Source: Lepus europaeus
Taxonomy: Eukaryota; Chordata; Mammalia; Lagomorpha; Leporidae
NCBI RefSeq assembly: GCF_033115175.1
Contig: NC_084827.1
Coordinates: 147,367,701-147,431,700, forward strand
Length of the DNA stretch: 64,000 nucleotides
Direction of reading: 5' to 3'
Position 1 is the stretch's first letter. Every line of letters begins with the position of its first letter. A program made the position numbers and the translations under genes. Positions 32,399-44,206 of the stretch are shown piece by piece. Below the pieces are notes generated by a model that worked only from the letters and a program-made list of their open reading frames with translations, was not told the origin of the DNA and ran no database searches.

Positions 32399-32713
32399 TT
32401 TTTTTTCTAAAGATTTATTAATTTATTTGAAAGGCAGAGTTACAGAGAGGCAGAGGCAGAGGGAGAGACAGAGATCTTCCATCTGCTGGTTCAGTTCCCA
32501 AATGGCCACAACGGCCAGAGCTGGGCCGGTCTGAAGCCAGGAGGCAGGAGCCTCTTGCAGATCTCCCATGAGGGTGCAGGGGCCCAAGGAGTTGGGCCAT
32601 CTTCCACTGCTTTCTCAGGCACATTAGCAGGAAGCTGGATTGGAACTGGTGCCTATATGGGATGCCCGCAATGTAGGAGGTAGCTTTACCTGCTACACCA
32701 CAGTGCTGGCCCC
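32399..32713 (-). mobile_element. CSINE, full length, antisense, re-using the same target
   Basis: 'ctaaagatttattaatttat', 'gagctgggccggtctgaagcc' and 'caccacagtgctggcccc'. Its flanking duplication (32383-32398 and 32715-32730, AGAAATCCCTATTTCT on the right) is the same motif that flanks the adjacent retroposed 3' end. Confidence 0.92.
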
Positions 32714-32730
32714 AAGAAATCCCTATTTCT

Positions 32731-34047
32731 ACATGGAATAAGAACCAATAGGGCAGTCCAAGACATCTCAATTATATTCGTTGTTACAATTAGTATTTAA
32801 TGGCATAACATCTTACCTATTTATTGCAACTAAAATACCAAATACATAGTTAACATACTTTTAAAAATTTCCACTTTTGCTTTTAGTAATCATTTCAGTT
32901 GTATCTGTGTGTGTCTATGTGTGTGTGAAAAGGATACTAAGAGAGACTGAAACTTTTCCCCACTAATCCTGTGTCTGCTTCCGGCCAATATTATGAGGAC
33001 CATCATTAGCTCTCTTAACTGTATTTTCCTATTTCCTCCAAGGGTCATGTGAAAGACTGTGGGTAACTTGGGAAAGATATTTCGACAATGAAAAAAAATA
33101 AAAAATAAAAAACCTACCCCATATTTAAATCCATTCAAGTCTCTTCCTGACATCCAGGCTGTATCTAGGACACATCTGGACATTTGGAAACATCCAGATT
33201 TGATTGACTTTTATGGTTTTCAGTAAAATATTCAGTAAGTAAAAAAATAAGGGATTTATACCCATCAAGCAAACTTCCTAAAGAGTCAACAGCATTTAGT
33301 GGGGCTGCCATCCCCACGGCACAGCCTCTGTTTCTTGCCCCAAGTCAGACTTGTCCCATGTTGGTGGGGGAGGCTGACATTCAAAGGCTGTGGTCTCTGA
33401 GGCTGCGACAAGCAACGCTGTGACTTAAAATATCTCTCTCTGGCTGCCAGATGGCCATGGGAAGCCCCAGACACAGGCTCCATTGACTTTAGAACTTGGT
33501 GCCGTGGGACTGGAAGCTCTTTCAGGGCTTTTCCTAAATTTGTTTGTAAATATATGAAGCGCTTCCAGCCTCAAACTAGACTCTTGCTCTCCACTGCCCC
33601 CTCCCTTTAGGGAAAGCAGAGGGCAACAATTCATCTTGGGTATAGAAAGTAGAGAACATTAATATTTACTCTCTGAAAGAAATCCCCCCTCTCAGCCTAA
33701 ATTCTTTAGAAATTGCGTGTCTATGAAATCCCATAGGGAAGAAAACCCATGGAGAAGCTACTCTGGAAGTTTGCACGTAGGTTCAGCTCCTGGGACATTC
33801 TAAGGAAGCAGCCTTAGGTACACTCTTTAGGTCCAATCTCCCTACGTACAGGTGCAAAAAAAATGCAATCGACTTCTAGTGACTGAATGATAATATCTTG
33901 AAAAGTTAGAAGAAAGATAATCATGAAGGAAAAGGCAAATGACATTATTTAAGGAGGGGAATTTCTTTTCCACTTGTAGAATGGAAAACGCAACAAATTG
34001 GCTTGAAAACAGAAAAATAGATACATTGAAAGGGAGACTTGATTCAT
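32731..34047. other. anonymous stretch
   Basis: About 1.3 kb with no recognised repeat or gene. The minus-strand frame at 32890-33183 crosses a GT-rich run and has no family motif. Confidence 0.4.
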
Positions 34048-34270
34048 AAAATATTTATCTAGAACCTGGTATGTGCCAGAGAAAGCTCAAGGCTCTGGCA
34101 AGAGAAGAGCCAGTGGACTAGACAGACATGTTCTGTGACCTCACAGACTTCCTAGTGCAGTGGAAAGGCCAAGGGGACCCAGCCCAATGTGTGCATGTGT
34201 GTATGTGTGTGATCAGAGATTTTGTTGAAGGAGTGATGTTTAAACTAAGATCTGAATGGGGTTAGATGGA
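34048..34270 (-). repeat. L2 3'-end fragment, antisense
   Basis: 'aaaatatttatctagaacctgg', 'tatgtgccagagaaagctc', 'gacctcacagacttcctagtg', 'ggagtgatgtttaaactaaga' and 'tctgaatgggg' track the reverse L2 3' end, with a short GT run at about 34190-34212. Confidence 0.7.
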
Positions 34271-34504
34271 CAAAGTTTTCAACTTAGCTTAGTTTCATTT
34301 GCAATGATCTTGTAAATAAAACAAAACGAAATTCAGTTCTAAGTCATTTATTTTTCCCTTCCCTTAGATACTTGCTTACCTGAGATAGAATTCTGACTTC
34401 AACAGGAGACAACTGGACTGCTAGCTCTCTTCTTTCCCCTTGTGTAGGTGTTTATCATTTCTTGTATTTCGCTGTATTATGATTTAATAATTGTTTATGT
34501 CTGT

Positions 34505-34620
34505 GTCTCTCCATGGATTGTGAACCACTTAAATTCAGGGACTATTCTTATTAGTTTCTCTTCAGGTACAACATAGCTCTAGGATGAATAAATAAAGTAA
34601 TCAAGATAGATGAATAAAAG
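34505..34620 (+). repeat. L2 3'-end fragment
   Basis: 'ctccatggattgtgaaccac', 'aaattcagggactattctta' and 'gctctaggatgaataaataaa' follow the L2 terminus in plus orientation. Confidence 0.6.
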
Positions 34621-34683
34621 CAACAGATAGTTTCACAACCTCCTTTTGCATTGAGAGCACTGTCACATCAAAACAGCCTTCCT

Positions 34684-35000
34684 GGGCCGGTGCCATGGCG
34701 CAGCGGGTTAACGCCCTATCCTGAAGCGCCAGCATCCCACATGGGTGTCGGTTCTACTTCCGGCTGCTCCTCTTCCAATCCAGCTCTCTGCTATGGCCTG
34801 GGAAAGCAGTAAAAGACGGCCCAAGTCCTTGGGCCCCTGCACTCACGTGGGAGACCCGGAAGAAGCTCCTGGCTCCTGGCTTCGGATTGGTGCAGTTCCA
34901 GCCATCTGGGGAGTGAACCAGTGGATGGAAGACCATCCACTGTGTCTCTACCTCTCTCTGTAACTCTGTTTTCCAAATAAATCTTAAAAAAAAAAAAAAA
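34684..35000 (+). mobile_element. CSINE, full length, young-looking
   Basis: 'gggccggtgccatggcgcagc' head with intact CpGs, 'cactcacgtgggagacccgg' body, 'aaataaatctt' plus A15 tail. GCCTTCCT flanks it at 34676-34683 and 35001-35008. Little decay suggests a fairly recent insertion. Confidence 0.95.
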
Positions 35001-35039
35001 GCCTTCCTTCCATCCAATCTAGACCATCCTTCAACACAG

Positions 35040-35190
35040 GTGTAGAGCATTTACTGTGTACAGGTCCTTGGTTTGTCACAGAATGGAATAGAGAGCAAAA
35101 TACACACGACCCTGTTTCTTGTAGAGTGTATGGTCTGATGAAGATAGACATTATGTAAATTATCCTTCAAGTACATGATTCTCAATTCTA
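35040..35190 (-). repeat. L2 fragment, antisense
   Basis: 'agagcatttactgtgtacagg', 'ccttggtttgtcacagaatg', 'ccctgtttcttgtagagtg' and 'gaagatagacattatgtaaa' match reverse L2 3' text. Confidence 0.55.
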
Positions 35191-36414
35191 ACAATGGAAA
35201 TAATGTAGGTAAAAATGGAAATAAAAGATTTGAGCTAAAATGGCAGGAAAATGTAAAATTTTCCCAGATTTTTGGATGCCATAAGAAATGCATCTGGCAT
35301 TTTCCTCTTCTGTCCCCTGTTATCCTCCAGCAATGAATGCTTTCATTTAAGAAACATGCATTTACAATTAAAATTAAAATTTAAAATGTTTAAAAGTTCT
35401 ATAGCGAAACAGCCTAAAATAATATTTATCCCCAATTTTTAGCTGCTTGGTTTGGCTTGACTGCTTTTTTTTTTTTTTTTTTTTTTTGTAAACACCAATT
35501 AATCGTTAGTGATGCCTGAATTTCCCTCTAAGTTGTGTCCCTGTTTTCAACGTATTATCTGGTGAGTCAGAATCCAATTTTACATGGAAATTTTGGAGCT
35601 CTGAAACATTACCAACATCCATAATCAAGGCTGTGTATCTTTGCTCATTAAGAGTATGAAATGATTGATAGGTAGAAAAAGAAAAGCAACAAATGTCAGG
35701 AGGCCTATTTTTTTGGAAATTACGAAATAATTGTACAGAACACACCAAATTTTTTTTTTCTTGATCCAGATCTCAGAAAATCACTTACTATGACTTTTCA
35801 CTCGAAGGCAAACACTGGCAGAGCAAACTGACGTTAGTATAGTAGCGTAGTCCACTGCGATTAGTGTCTTGTGGCTCCCTGTGGAATGGCTGAAGTTTCC
35901 TTCCCCTCCATATCAGTTTCTCCCCTTTCCTTCCTTTCTTCTGAATGCTATCAAGTGGACCTCTGAGCTGTACTGCTAATATTAATGACAAACATGCTAT
36001 TGCCAGCAAACAAGTATGGAGGTGAGAGGGTGCACGGAACGGCGTGATAACACTGGATCATATTATTCACAGATATTGCATTTCTTATGTCAAAGAAGCT
36101 GCCAATAATTGAACAGGGCAAAGCTTATTTGCTGTTGTTACAATTTTGCTTATTTGCTGATCATGTGGTCCCTTATATCTTAGACTGATGTTGAATTGCT
36201 TATCATTTTAATAAAAATGATAGCTGCACTGGTCAGAATAAAGATAGCAAGTTAAAAAAGATGGAATAAAAGAAATGGGGAAAAAAAAAAAAACAACCCA
36301 GAAGTATGGTCACTATTGATAGCTTTGCCACTCAAATAAACTACTTTTGCAAATGAATGTCCCATCTGTCTTCACTTTGTCAGCCAGAGAGAAAGAACCA
36401 AACCAGAAACATGT
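35191..36414. other. anonymous AT-rich stretch
   Basis: About 1.2 kb, including a T22 run (35466-35487). An 80-codon minus frame at 35506-35748 lies just upstream (minus sense) of that run but has no AATAAA and no recognised family. No gene is called. Confidence 0.4.
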
Positions 36415-36685
36415 GTAGCTTCCGGCTTCTCTGCTTCTGATCCAGCTCCCTGCTAATGTGCCTGGAAAAGCAGTGCAAGATGACCTACGTACTTGGGCCC
36501 CTGCAGGACACATAAGAGACCTGGGTGGAGTTCCATGTTCCCGCTTTCAGCCTGACCCAGTGCCAGCCATTGCAGCCAGCTGAGGAGTGAACCAGTGGGT
36601 GGAAGATCCCATCCTCTGTCTCTCCCTCACTCTCTGCCACTCTGCCTTTCAAACAAATAATAAAATAAACTTTAAAAAATAAGTA
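36415..36685 (+). mobile_element. CSINE, 5'-truncated
   Basis: It enters at 'gtagcttccggcttctctgc', continues 'cagctccctgctaatgtgcctgg' and 'gtacttgggcccctgcagg', and ends 'caaacaaataataaaataaac'. The tRNA-like head is missing. Confidence 0.88.
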
Positions 36686-37689
36686 TAATAAAAAGAAAAA
36701 TGTGTAGGATGCACTTCATATACTTTAAATCATGCATTCTCAATAGGGGAGACATTACCCCAAAGAGGTGCAAACTGTGTGTGTGCGCAATCTTATTTTT
36801 AATATTTAAAGCACAGATATATGTACAACACATAGATATGTAGTATATCTATCATATTTAAAAAATGTATGGAAGTTCAATTAGCAAAAAGTATTTGAAG
36901 AGATTCTTTAGGAGGAGGGCAATAATGAAAACAAATGATTGAAAAATGCTCCACTTTATGATATTTTTGTGTTGTGTAGAGGAGATCATTGACTTCCGGG
37001 TAAAGCTACTTAATCTTAAAGCACTTGGTATTTGTGGACACCACCAACTAGGAAAGGACCATGGTGAGGTGAAGCCAAAAGAACAGCATGGCTACTAAAC
37101 TTGAGGCAAACTGGTGGACTTCTGAAAAGTTTTATTGTAAATACAATAAACATAGGCCTACGCAAATTATTTATTGTGGAAATAAAGAAATGCTAAGAGG
37201 TAATTTTTTTGCTTACTCAGAGATTTTAATTTACAGAATCTATAGTTTTCAGGTATACATGTACAATAGACATTTTCTTAACTGACCTCATCTTAACTGC
37301 CTTGCTAGATTAAAAGAGGTTCTTTATACCCTCTGGCATTCATCCTGGCTGTGGTCCAGGGCATTTGAAATACTTGAGCCCAGTAGGCCGCTCACCATGG
37401 TAGTCCCATGCTCCCATTCTCTTCAGTTGAGTTCCATGCTTACCAAAAAATTACCTTGGTTTGTTCCCCAGCCTGTCTACACTAGCTGTGTTTGTTATTG
37501 TGCTTGGTCATTATTTAATGAAATGGCAGGTAAGTCTATGAATGCAAAAGAGGTTTTTCATTTTTACAAAATCCAAATTGAAGCCTTTACAAAGAGACAA
37601 TAAAGTGAAAAGTGGAAAAGCAAGCAAACGAACCTAAATCCTTGGTCCTCCAATGAAGTGGGGTCACTATTTACATTGAGAGTAGTGGC
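36686..37689. other. anonymous AT-rich stretch
   Basis: Nothing is recognised. Short plus frames at 37088-37285 and 37397-37603 have no family support. Confidence 0.4.
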
Positions 37690-38470
37690 TGTGTGTTTGT
37701 CCCCCACATTAAAGCACATGCAGGGAGCACTGAGAGCTTTGGATTTAGCTGGGCTTGGGGTCCTCTACAGGAGCAGGGAAGAGACACAGAAGGGACAGGG
37801 TGTTAAGGTGTATACCAGCTGGAGAACATAGTGATGGATATCGGACTTCAGGCTGGGTGGAGAGGATGACAACAACATGAAGGGTGTGAGTGAGAAGATG
37901 GGAGGCTTAGCTGACTGGAGGTAACAGTCTTTAGAAATACTGCAGGTGGTGGTTAGAGACTGGAATGCTTGAAATTACGATTCTGAGGGGGTGCAGTTAA
38001 TGGTAATGACAAAATGGAATTGGGTGACTGAAACTGCAGTGGACACCTCAGTAGGGGTGAGTGAAGGACATGAGAGGACAGGCTACTGGAAGGATACCAA
38101 ATCACTGAGAATGAGCCCAGGAATAGGGTTGGAGGGAGACAGGGTGAAATGGCTCAAAGAACAGTGTCTTGCGGTTCAGTAAGTGGCAAGTGGGTGAGTG
38201 GCAGAGGTCCGCGGAGGACAAAGGACACAGTGTGCTGGCATGGTTGGGGAAAGTGTTTTGGAGGAAATGGGATTCCTCCGAGTGCTGAAGGCTGAAGGGT
38301 CAGGTTGGGACAGAAGGAGAGGACGGGGGTTTCATACTGTGGATCAGAGGACGAGCAAAGGACAAGTGGCAGGATGAGGCATGGGCGTGTTTCTGTTGCC
38401 AGTGAGTTTATGAGGTGTGGCGGGTCTGTATTGTGAAAAGTGTGGGATGCTGGACTGAGGGGTTTGTTTT

Positions 38471-38474
<4 letters not shown>
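37690..38474. other. unclassified purine-rich stretch, possibly an old repeat
   Basis: About 780 bases of G/A-rich text such as 'gtgagtgagaagatgggagg' and 'gaggacaaaggacacag' have the feel of a degraded L2 antisense segment, but I cannot align it reliably. No coding family is seen. Confidence 0.3.

Positions 38475-38524
<50 letters not shown>
38475..38524. repeat. pure (CT)n microsatellite, about 24 units
   Basis: An uninterrupted CT array is followed by T8. Unlike most CT runs here it is not part of a recognisable CSINE. It is expected to be length-polymorphic. Confidence 0.95.
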
Positions 38525-38531
<7 letters not shown>

Positions 38532-39149
38532 CCCTGTAGAAAATCTTGTTTAGTTGCTGTCTTCTGTAATTCTCTCAATGTGCTATCTTTACTGATGCTA
38601 TCCTTTGAGCCTATGAGAAGTTTCAGGCTGTGAGAACTTGCCTACATTTGTAAACATAGGTAAATAGTCAAACACATTACATTACAAAAGGGCAGATGGA
38701 AACAGATTAGGAAATTAGGAGACAAAAACTGAGTCTGCGCCCAAATTCACTCAGAGGCTGCATTCTCAGAGACTGGTGTCTTGCAGACCTCTGATGTCTC
38801 AGAACCCTGATCGTTCATCCCTTCATCTTGGACTGTCACTCTTTCAAACCTGCGATTACCCCCCTCCACCCTGAGAGAACTAAAAGTTAACTGAGTTAAT
38901 TCTGCCACTTTTCACTTCCTTTTGACTTTCCATTTACTATTTACTGACCCGAGAAGAGATACAGCACTAGAACCTGCTGCTAGGGACTGTTTGACCAGGG
39001 CCTTCTATCTGGTTGGTCAGAACAATGTGAAAAGCCAGGTTATCAGAAGGCTGCTAGGGGAGGTGTACAGGGGCAACTTTTTGGGGTGTGAAAAATGTTA
39101 ACTGACATCAGGCTACATATGCCTGCCTGACCATCTTGAAAAGAGTCTT
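38525..39149. other. anonymous stretch
   Basis: No gene or repeat is recognised. Confidence 0.4.
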
Positions 39150-39440
39150 CCTGTTACATTTTAATAGTCACGTAAAAATTGTACATGTTTATGGGATATT
39201 GTGTAATATTTTTGTACATGGATATATTGTGTAATGTCAACCTGGGCAAATATGTTTGTTTCTTCATACATTTAGTGTTTCTTTATGGTGAAAATAACCA
39301 AAATCCTACTTTCTAGTTTTTTTTTCCTTAAATAGAGAAATACACATTACACTATTTGTAGTTACTCCACTGTGCAACAGGACCCCAGAATGTCTTAATT
39401 ATGTTTAATGGTAACCTAGAGCTTGTTAATCAACCAGTTA
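39150..39440 (-). mobile_element. antisense L1M-type 3' UTR
   Basis: 'aaaattgtacatgtttatggg', 'gatatattgtgtaatgtcaac', 'catttagtgtttctttatgg' and 'ctccactgtgcaacaggacc' form the same reverse old-L1 3' UTR as at 9395-10075 and the forward one at 52240-52490. Confidence 0.7.
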
Positions 39441-40655
39441 CTCCTCAACTCTTTCAACAAGGCTCTGGCTGGGAGAGATGGCACACTCAAAGCTTTCCTG
39501 GAAGAGACTTTAGCAGAGACTTTTTACAGGGGTGTGGACAGGGATAGGGAGCTAGCAAAGATGATGAAGTGCCTAGGAGACTAGCGATATCAGAAAGCTG
39601 TCATTGCTCATAGGAGAATACAGCAAGATCCACAGCCACGGGAGGCGGCCATCCAACAGGAGCGGTGGCCCCAAGTAGTGGAAGGCAGCTACTGCCCAAA
39701 TCTAGCCAGTCGGAGGAAGAACACACAGAATAAATACTCAGGTCTTTCTTCCACCCTCCAGTCTCTTCCAGGTGGGTTCCACCAACGGGGCAAGAGAGCC
39801 CAGATGGTGCAGTCCAAAATGGTCAACTCCAAGGCACAGCAAAGTGGAGGAAAGCAGAACAGATCTAGAGAGGTAAAAAGAGAACAACCAGTACCTTCCT
39901 TCAGAATTCCACATACGTCCCTGTTCCCAAGACCAACACTTAATTAAAATTCTGAAAAACTGAAAATCTGAAAAAATTCTTGTTGCTGCTAAGCTAGTGT
40001 CAGAGGTTTGGAGAGAGCCTGATAAATATAACATACTGGGAAATACTTCAATTGAAGGCAGGTAGTTGCCTAAGTATCATATTCATGATTGATCAGGTTA
40101 GAATGGCGGGAACAGCTTTGTGTGAGGGCTTACGAATCTACCAACTGAGCCCAGAACTGCTGTCTTTTCCATTCAGTCTCAGGTGGCACAGTCTCAGAGC
40201 TTGCTTCTGGAGGCAAGCAGAGAATGTTTGCTGTCTATGGGCAAACTGCTTCCTGCCCCAACAAGACGGGGAGGAAACGAGCAGGTGTACCCACCAGGGC
40301 AAGGCGGGACATGTAGACTGCGGCACATGTCAAATGAGGACAGTTTATGCCCAAGAGAAGATGGGTGCGGCCAGGTCTCACTGGCCTGGTTCTGAGGCAG
40401 AGAAGTCTTTCCCCTGTTTTGGAGCAGAGTGAATTTGGGGCAACAGCGGGCAAACGGTCTTTTCCTCCACCACAGGTTTTTATTCATCGATTTACTGAAC
40501 TTTTACACTTTGAGGAGTGAGGCACACGATGGATGCTGGGAACACAGAGAGGAATAGGATGCAACTGATCTCCTGATGGAATGAGGAAGAACAGTCAAGA
40601 GTTACTGGAGGTGTTCCTTATGCTGGAATGTGTTTCCCATTCGTTTGTCACAAAG
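39441..40655. other. anonymous stretch
   Basis: At 39770-39870 'agatggtgcagtccaaaatgg' and 'tcaactccaaggcacagc' resemble a degraded mammalian repeat I cannot name. The minus and plus frames over 39678-40487 overlap in several phases and carry no family motif. Confidence 0.35.
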
Positions 40656-41200
40656 TATTCACAGCCAGCAGCGTGGACAGACACTGTTAGAGCAGAGGAA
40701 GAAACTGAGGCCTGGCAAGGTTAAGAGACTCGCGCCAGGTCAGAGACTAGCGAGTGGCAGAGCTGGGACTCAATCCCAGCAGTTGGCTCCAGAGCTAGTA
40801 TTCTTTTTTTTTATTTTTTTATTTTATTTTATTTTTTGACAGGCAGAGTGGACAGTGAGAGAGAGAGACAAGAGAGAAAGGTCTTCCTTTGCCGTTGGTT
40901 CACCCTCCAATGGCCACCGCAGCTGGCACACTGTGGCCAGCACACCACACTGATCCGAAGCCAGGAGCCAGGTGCTTCTCCTGGTCTCCCATGGGGTGCA
41001 GGGCCCAAGCACTTGGGCCATCCTCCACTGCACTCCAGGGCCATAGCAGAGAGCTAGACTGGAAGAGGGGCAACCGGGACAGAATCCGGCGCCCTGACCG
41101 GGACTAGAACCCGGTGTGTCGGCGCCGCTAGGTGGAGGATTAGCCTGTTGAGCCACGGCGCTGGCCCGAGCTAGTGTTCTTAACTCCTTCCCAGGTCATA
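40656..41200 (-). repeat. MIR SINE fossil (antisense) split by a CSINE
   Basis: 'gcagaggaagaaactgaggcc', 'aaggttaagagactcgcgcc', 'gtggcagagctgggactcaa' and 'ccagagctagta', with the end 'gttcttaactccttccc' beyond the CSINE at 41176-41194. A clear reverse MIR core is interrupted at its terminal part. Confidence 0.8.
40806..41167 (-). mobile_element. young CSINE subfamily member, antisense
   Basis: T-rich 'tttttttattttatttta' tail, 'gacaggcagagtggacagtga', 'acactgatccgaagccagg', 'gaatccggcgccctgaccggg' and 'gttgagccacggcgctggcc'. The duplication GAGCTAGT(A/G)TTCTT flanks it (40792-40805 and 41168-41181). It shares diagnostic text with the copies at 54311, 54749 and 56885. Confidence 0.95.
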
Positions 41201-44158
41201 GGCCAGTGCTGGAGGCAGGCCTGCAAGCAGATAAGGACAGTGTAACACACAAGGTAAGTGCTAACGGAGGGCTAAGGAGGAGCAGAGGAAGGAGTGACTT
41301 AACAGTCTGTATGTGTTTGTGGAGGTTCCCTTGCCTACTGCCAGAAAGGAATATAGCCGAGTCTCTTTATTATTACTATACATGGATTCAGATATAGAGG
41401 TCAACTCGTGTTGCCCTGCTGTCCCTCCCAAACATAACAACACTTTAAATAATTTCTTCCTGACATCCTGGACCCTCTCCAAGTGTTCTGTTCCAGCTTT
41501 TGGATAAGGCAGAAACAGGAAGAGGATGTCCTAATGTTCCCCATTGAGAGACCCAAGCTGGCACTTGTAATAGATTTTTAAAGAAAATTATTGTTAAGAT
41601 TTTCTTGTCCTATGTGTGTGTGGGTGTATGAATGTGTACTCACTATACATGCATATAATCATAAAATAGACTGCTTAACTGGTTAAATCATAACATTTCT
41701 ATAGTTTGCTGGTCTATGTCAAAAGATGATTTTGTTTTTTCTTAAAGTAGAATTAATATTTCTTACTTCAAATGCTTTTTTTGCTGTGACTTAGTCATCA
41801 TGTAATAGTAATATATCACTGTTTCTACTAATAGCACAAAACAACTTCCCTTCTCCATTTCATCGGTCTAGGTAGAAATTATTTCAATTTGGTTCCCTTC
41901 AATGACTCATGTGTCAGCTTACCCTAGAGACGGTGTACTGTCAAACCTTCAGTTTTTATATGACTTGGTGTCAGAGTATCATTGAGCTTATTTGGCCAGA
42001 CTGGACACTGTAAACAGGTGCTTTCTGCCACTGCCAAGGGATGGCCTATTCATGCCAGGATATTGAGCACATCCTGCGGCTTGGTGTAAACACCAGGTGG
42101 GATTCTAATCCATTCAGCACAGAGTCCCTCATTCTTTATTGCGTAGTGAATGAAAATCTCTGGGAAGTCCCTGCTCAGGAATTAGCTATAGCTTTCAGTG
42201 TCCACGAGTCTCACTCCTAAATGACCCAGAAGAGGGCTGGATCAAGTATTTCAAGCTTCCTCTAGATACAACCTACTTCTTGGAGTGACTTGAGAAACTC
42301 ACAGAGTCCCAGGCTGACCCACAGCTCTTTTCTTGGATCAGGTTACTCGTGGAGGGTTTCGCAGTTGGAGAGATTTGTCCTTTGTTTTCCAAACTGAAAC
42401 CACCTAGGAGTTTTGAGTCTCCCACATGCTATTAGATCATTCTTCTCCTACAGTAAAGAGAAGACAAAGTGATTCCTGCCACCCGGGGCTAACCTCTTGG
42501 TCTCCTTTGGTCTGCAGGACAAAAGGCGACACTCTGAGCCCCAAGCAGAGCCATCATTAGGAGCATTTCCCAGGAGGAGGGACAGCTGGGCCTGCTGAGC
42601 TTGTCAGGTGCTGCCACACAGAGGTGCAGCCTCTGTGGCTCTGTCTCCCAGCCTTCCTTTCCGTAGGCATATCAGTGTGTCCTACCGGCAAGGATGGTCA
42701 GAGAAGTGGACTGATTACTGCAAAATCTTTGCAGGAAAATAGGCCACATCTTCCAAAAACTTAATCCATCATTCAAAGGCACCATCATAGCTAACTCCTG
42801 GCTGTCTCCCAGCATTGGTTCCCCCTCTCTCGCTTTTTCCTGAAGTCATGGAATTCCCCAAGTGCCACTGTGAACAGCCATGAAGTTCTGCTGTGCCTGC
42901 GACTACGTTCTGGCCAAGGAGATACAAGCAGACACGATGCCATTGTGCCTTTAAAGGGATGAGGCGGGCGCTATGGGTCCTGGCCCCGTACGGGTCCAAG
43001 CGTGGCAGAGCTACATGCCAGAAGGCACCTGGCTTCCTGACCCTCAAGCGGCCACAACAGTACTGGGCAGCGTAATTCTAGATTACGAGCCAGGAAGAAT
43101 CATCCGTTGTGTTTAAACTCGATGTTGCTGGGCATCCACCTAGATGCCGCCTTTGGGGGACTCCATAGGGAAGGAAAGGGCTGGGACACTAGGCCTCAGC
43201 CAGAACAGGGAGCAGATAGCTGGACTTTCCATTGAGACTGGAAACTCCTGTGCCCAACTGCCACCTCCTCCCTTGGACGCTGGCGCTCTTCTCTGCGGGC
43301 CCCATAATGGACGTTTGGAAGAGTGGGAGCTTCTTTCTCAGACATGACTACAGTGTTTGAATCTGTTGCTATGGAATTTCCATATTCTATCTTAGGAAAG
43401 AAACTGAATTTTTCTTTGATGCTGCATTCTTCTTTAGCCAGAAACACAGGGAAACCACTGTTTGCTATGGCATTTTGGCAGAAGCCTGGAGTGTGGCCTG
43501 GCTCTGGGAGCCCACAATCCAAGAATAAGGCACCATTTACGTCCGAAATTGTTGCATTTGGATCGAAACTAGGTTCAGCTAGGCTTGTGAAGCCACTGTC
43601 TTACAGGGTCAAAAAGAGCTTATTTTTCAAGTCAGTGTGTTTCACTGTTTACTGGCGACTACCAAAATAATTATTTCCTGTGTGGGTCAGTAGGAGTGAG
43701 GTAATCCCAAGAAAAATGTTCCATTGTGCTTACTGGGCAGGGCAGTGCAAGCGCTCCGGACCTCGCCTTAAAGCAACAGCAATTGTGTTCAATGGTCGAG
43801 TCTGCTTCATTTGCCCCTGGGAGGGAGTCATTTTCCAGTTGATATTTTCAGGATCTTTTGAGAGACAGCCCGTGTGAATGTCTATGCACACACACACATC
43901 ACATTATTTATGGGTACCCTCACCGTGTTGGTCCATTGACACAATTTTGCAGAAATTATAGGAAGGTAATTCCATGTGAGGCAAGATAATTCTCTCTGCT
44001 TGTGTCAATGTCAAAGTAGAAACTTACTTTGCTCAGATTGGTACTGGTTTACTTGTCTGTCTTGAGCCACTTGAAGGTCTGCTTTATTTGCCTTTGTCTT
44101 GCCTGCCTATATTAACAGGTTGATCACCAAGTGTAATTCTCACTAATCATTCATTCAA
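41201..44158. other. anonymous stretch, SINE-free
   Basis: Nearly 3 kb without a recognised mobile element. Frames such as 43323-43670 (115 codons, plus) and 42769-43047 (minus) show no family signature. 42950-43070 is locally CpG-containing. No gene can be supported. Confidence 0.4.
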
Positions 44159-44206
44159 TGAATGAATGTCTTGTGGAGAAAGTGAATGAATGTCTTGTGG
44201 AGAAAG
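44159..44206. repeat. 24-bp perfect tandem duplication
   Basis: The unit, starting TGAATGAATGTCTTGTGG and ending AGAAAG, occurs twice back-to-back (44159-44182 and 44183-44206). It is a simple local duplication beside a TGAA-rich patch. Confidence 0.9.

Noticed and set aside
43323..43670. 115-codon plus-strand frame as a possible exon
   Set aside because: No family resemblance, no convincing splice pair, and overlapping frames occur on the other strand.
44159..44206. CRISPR-like direct repeats
   Set aside because: Only two adjacent units without spacers, in mammalian DNA.
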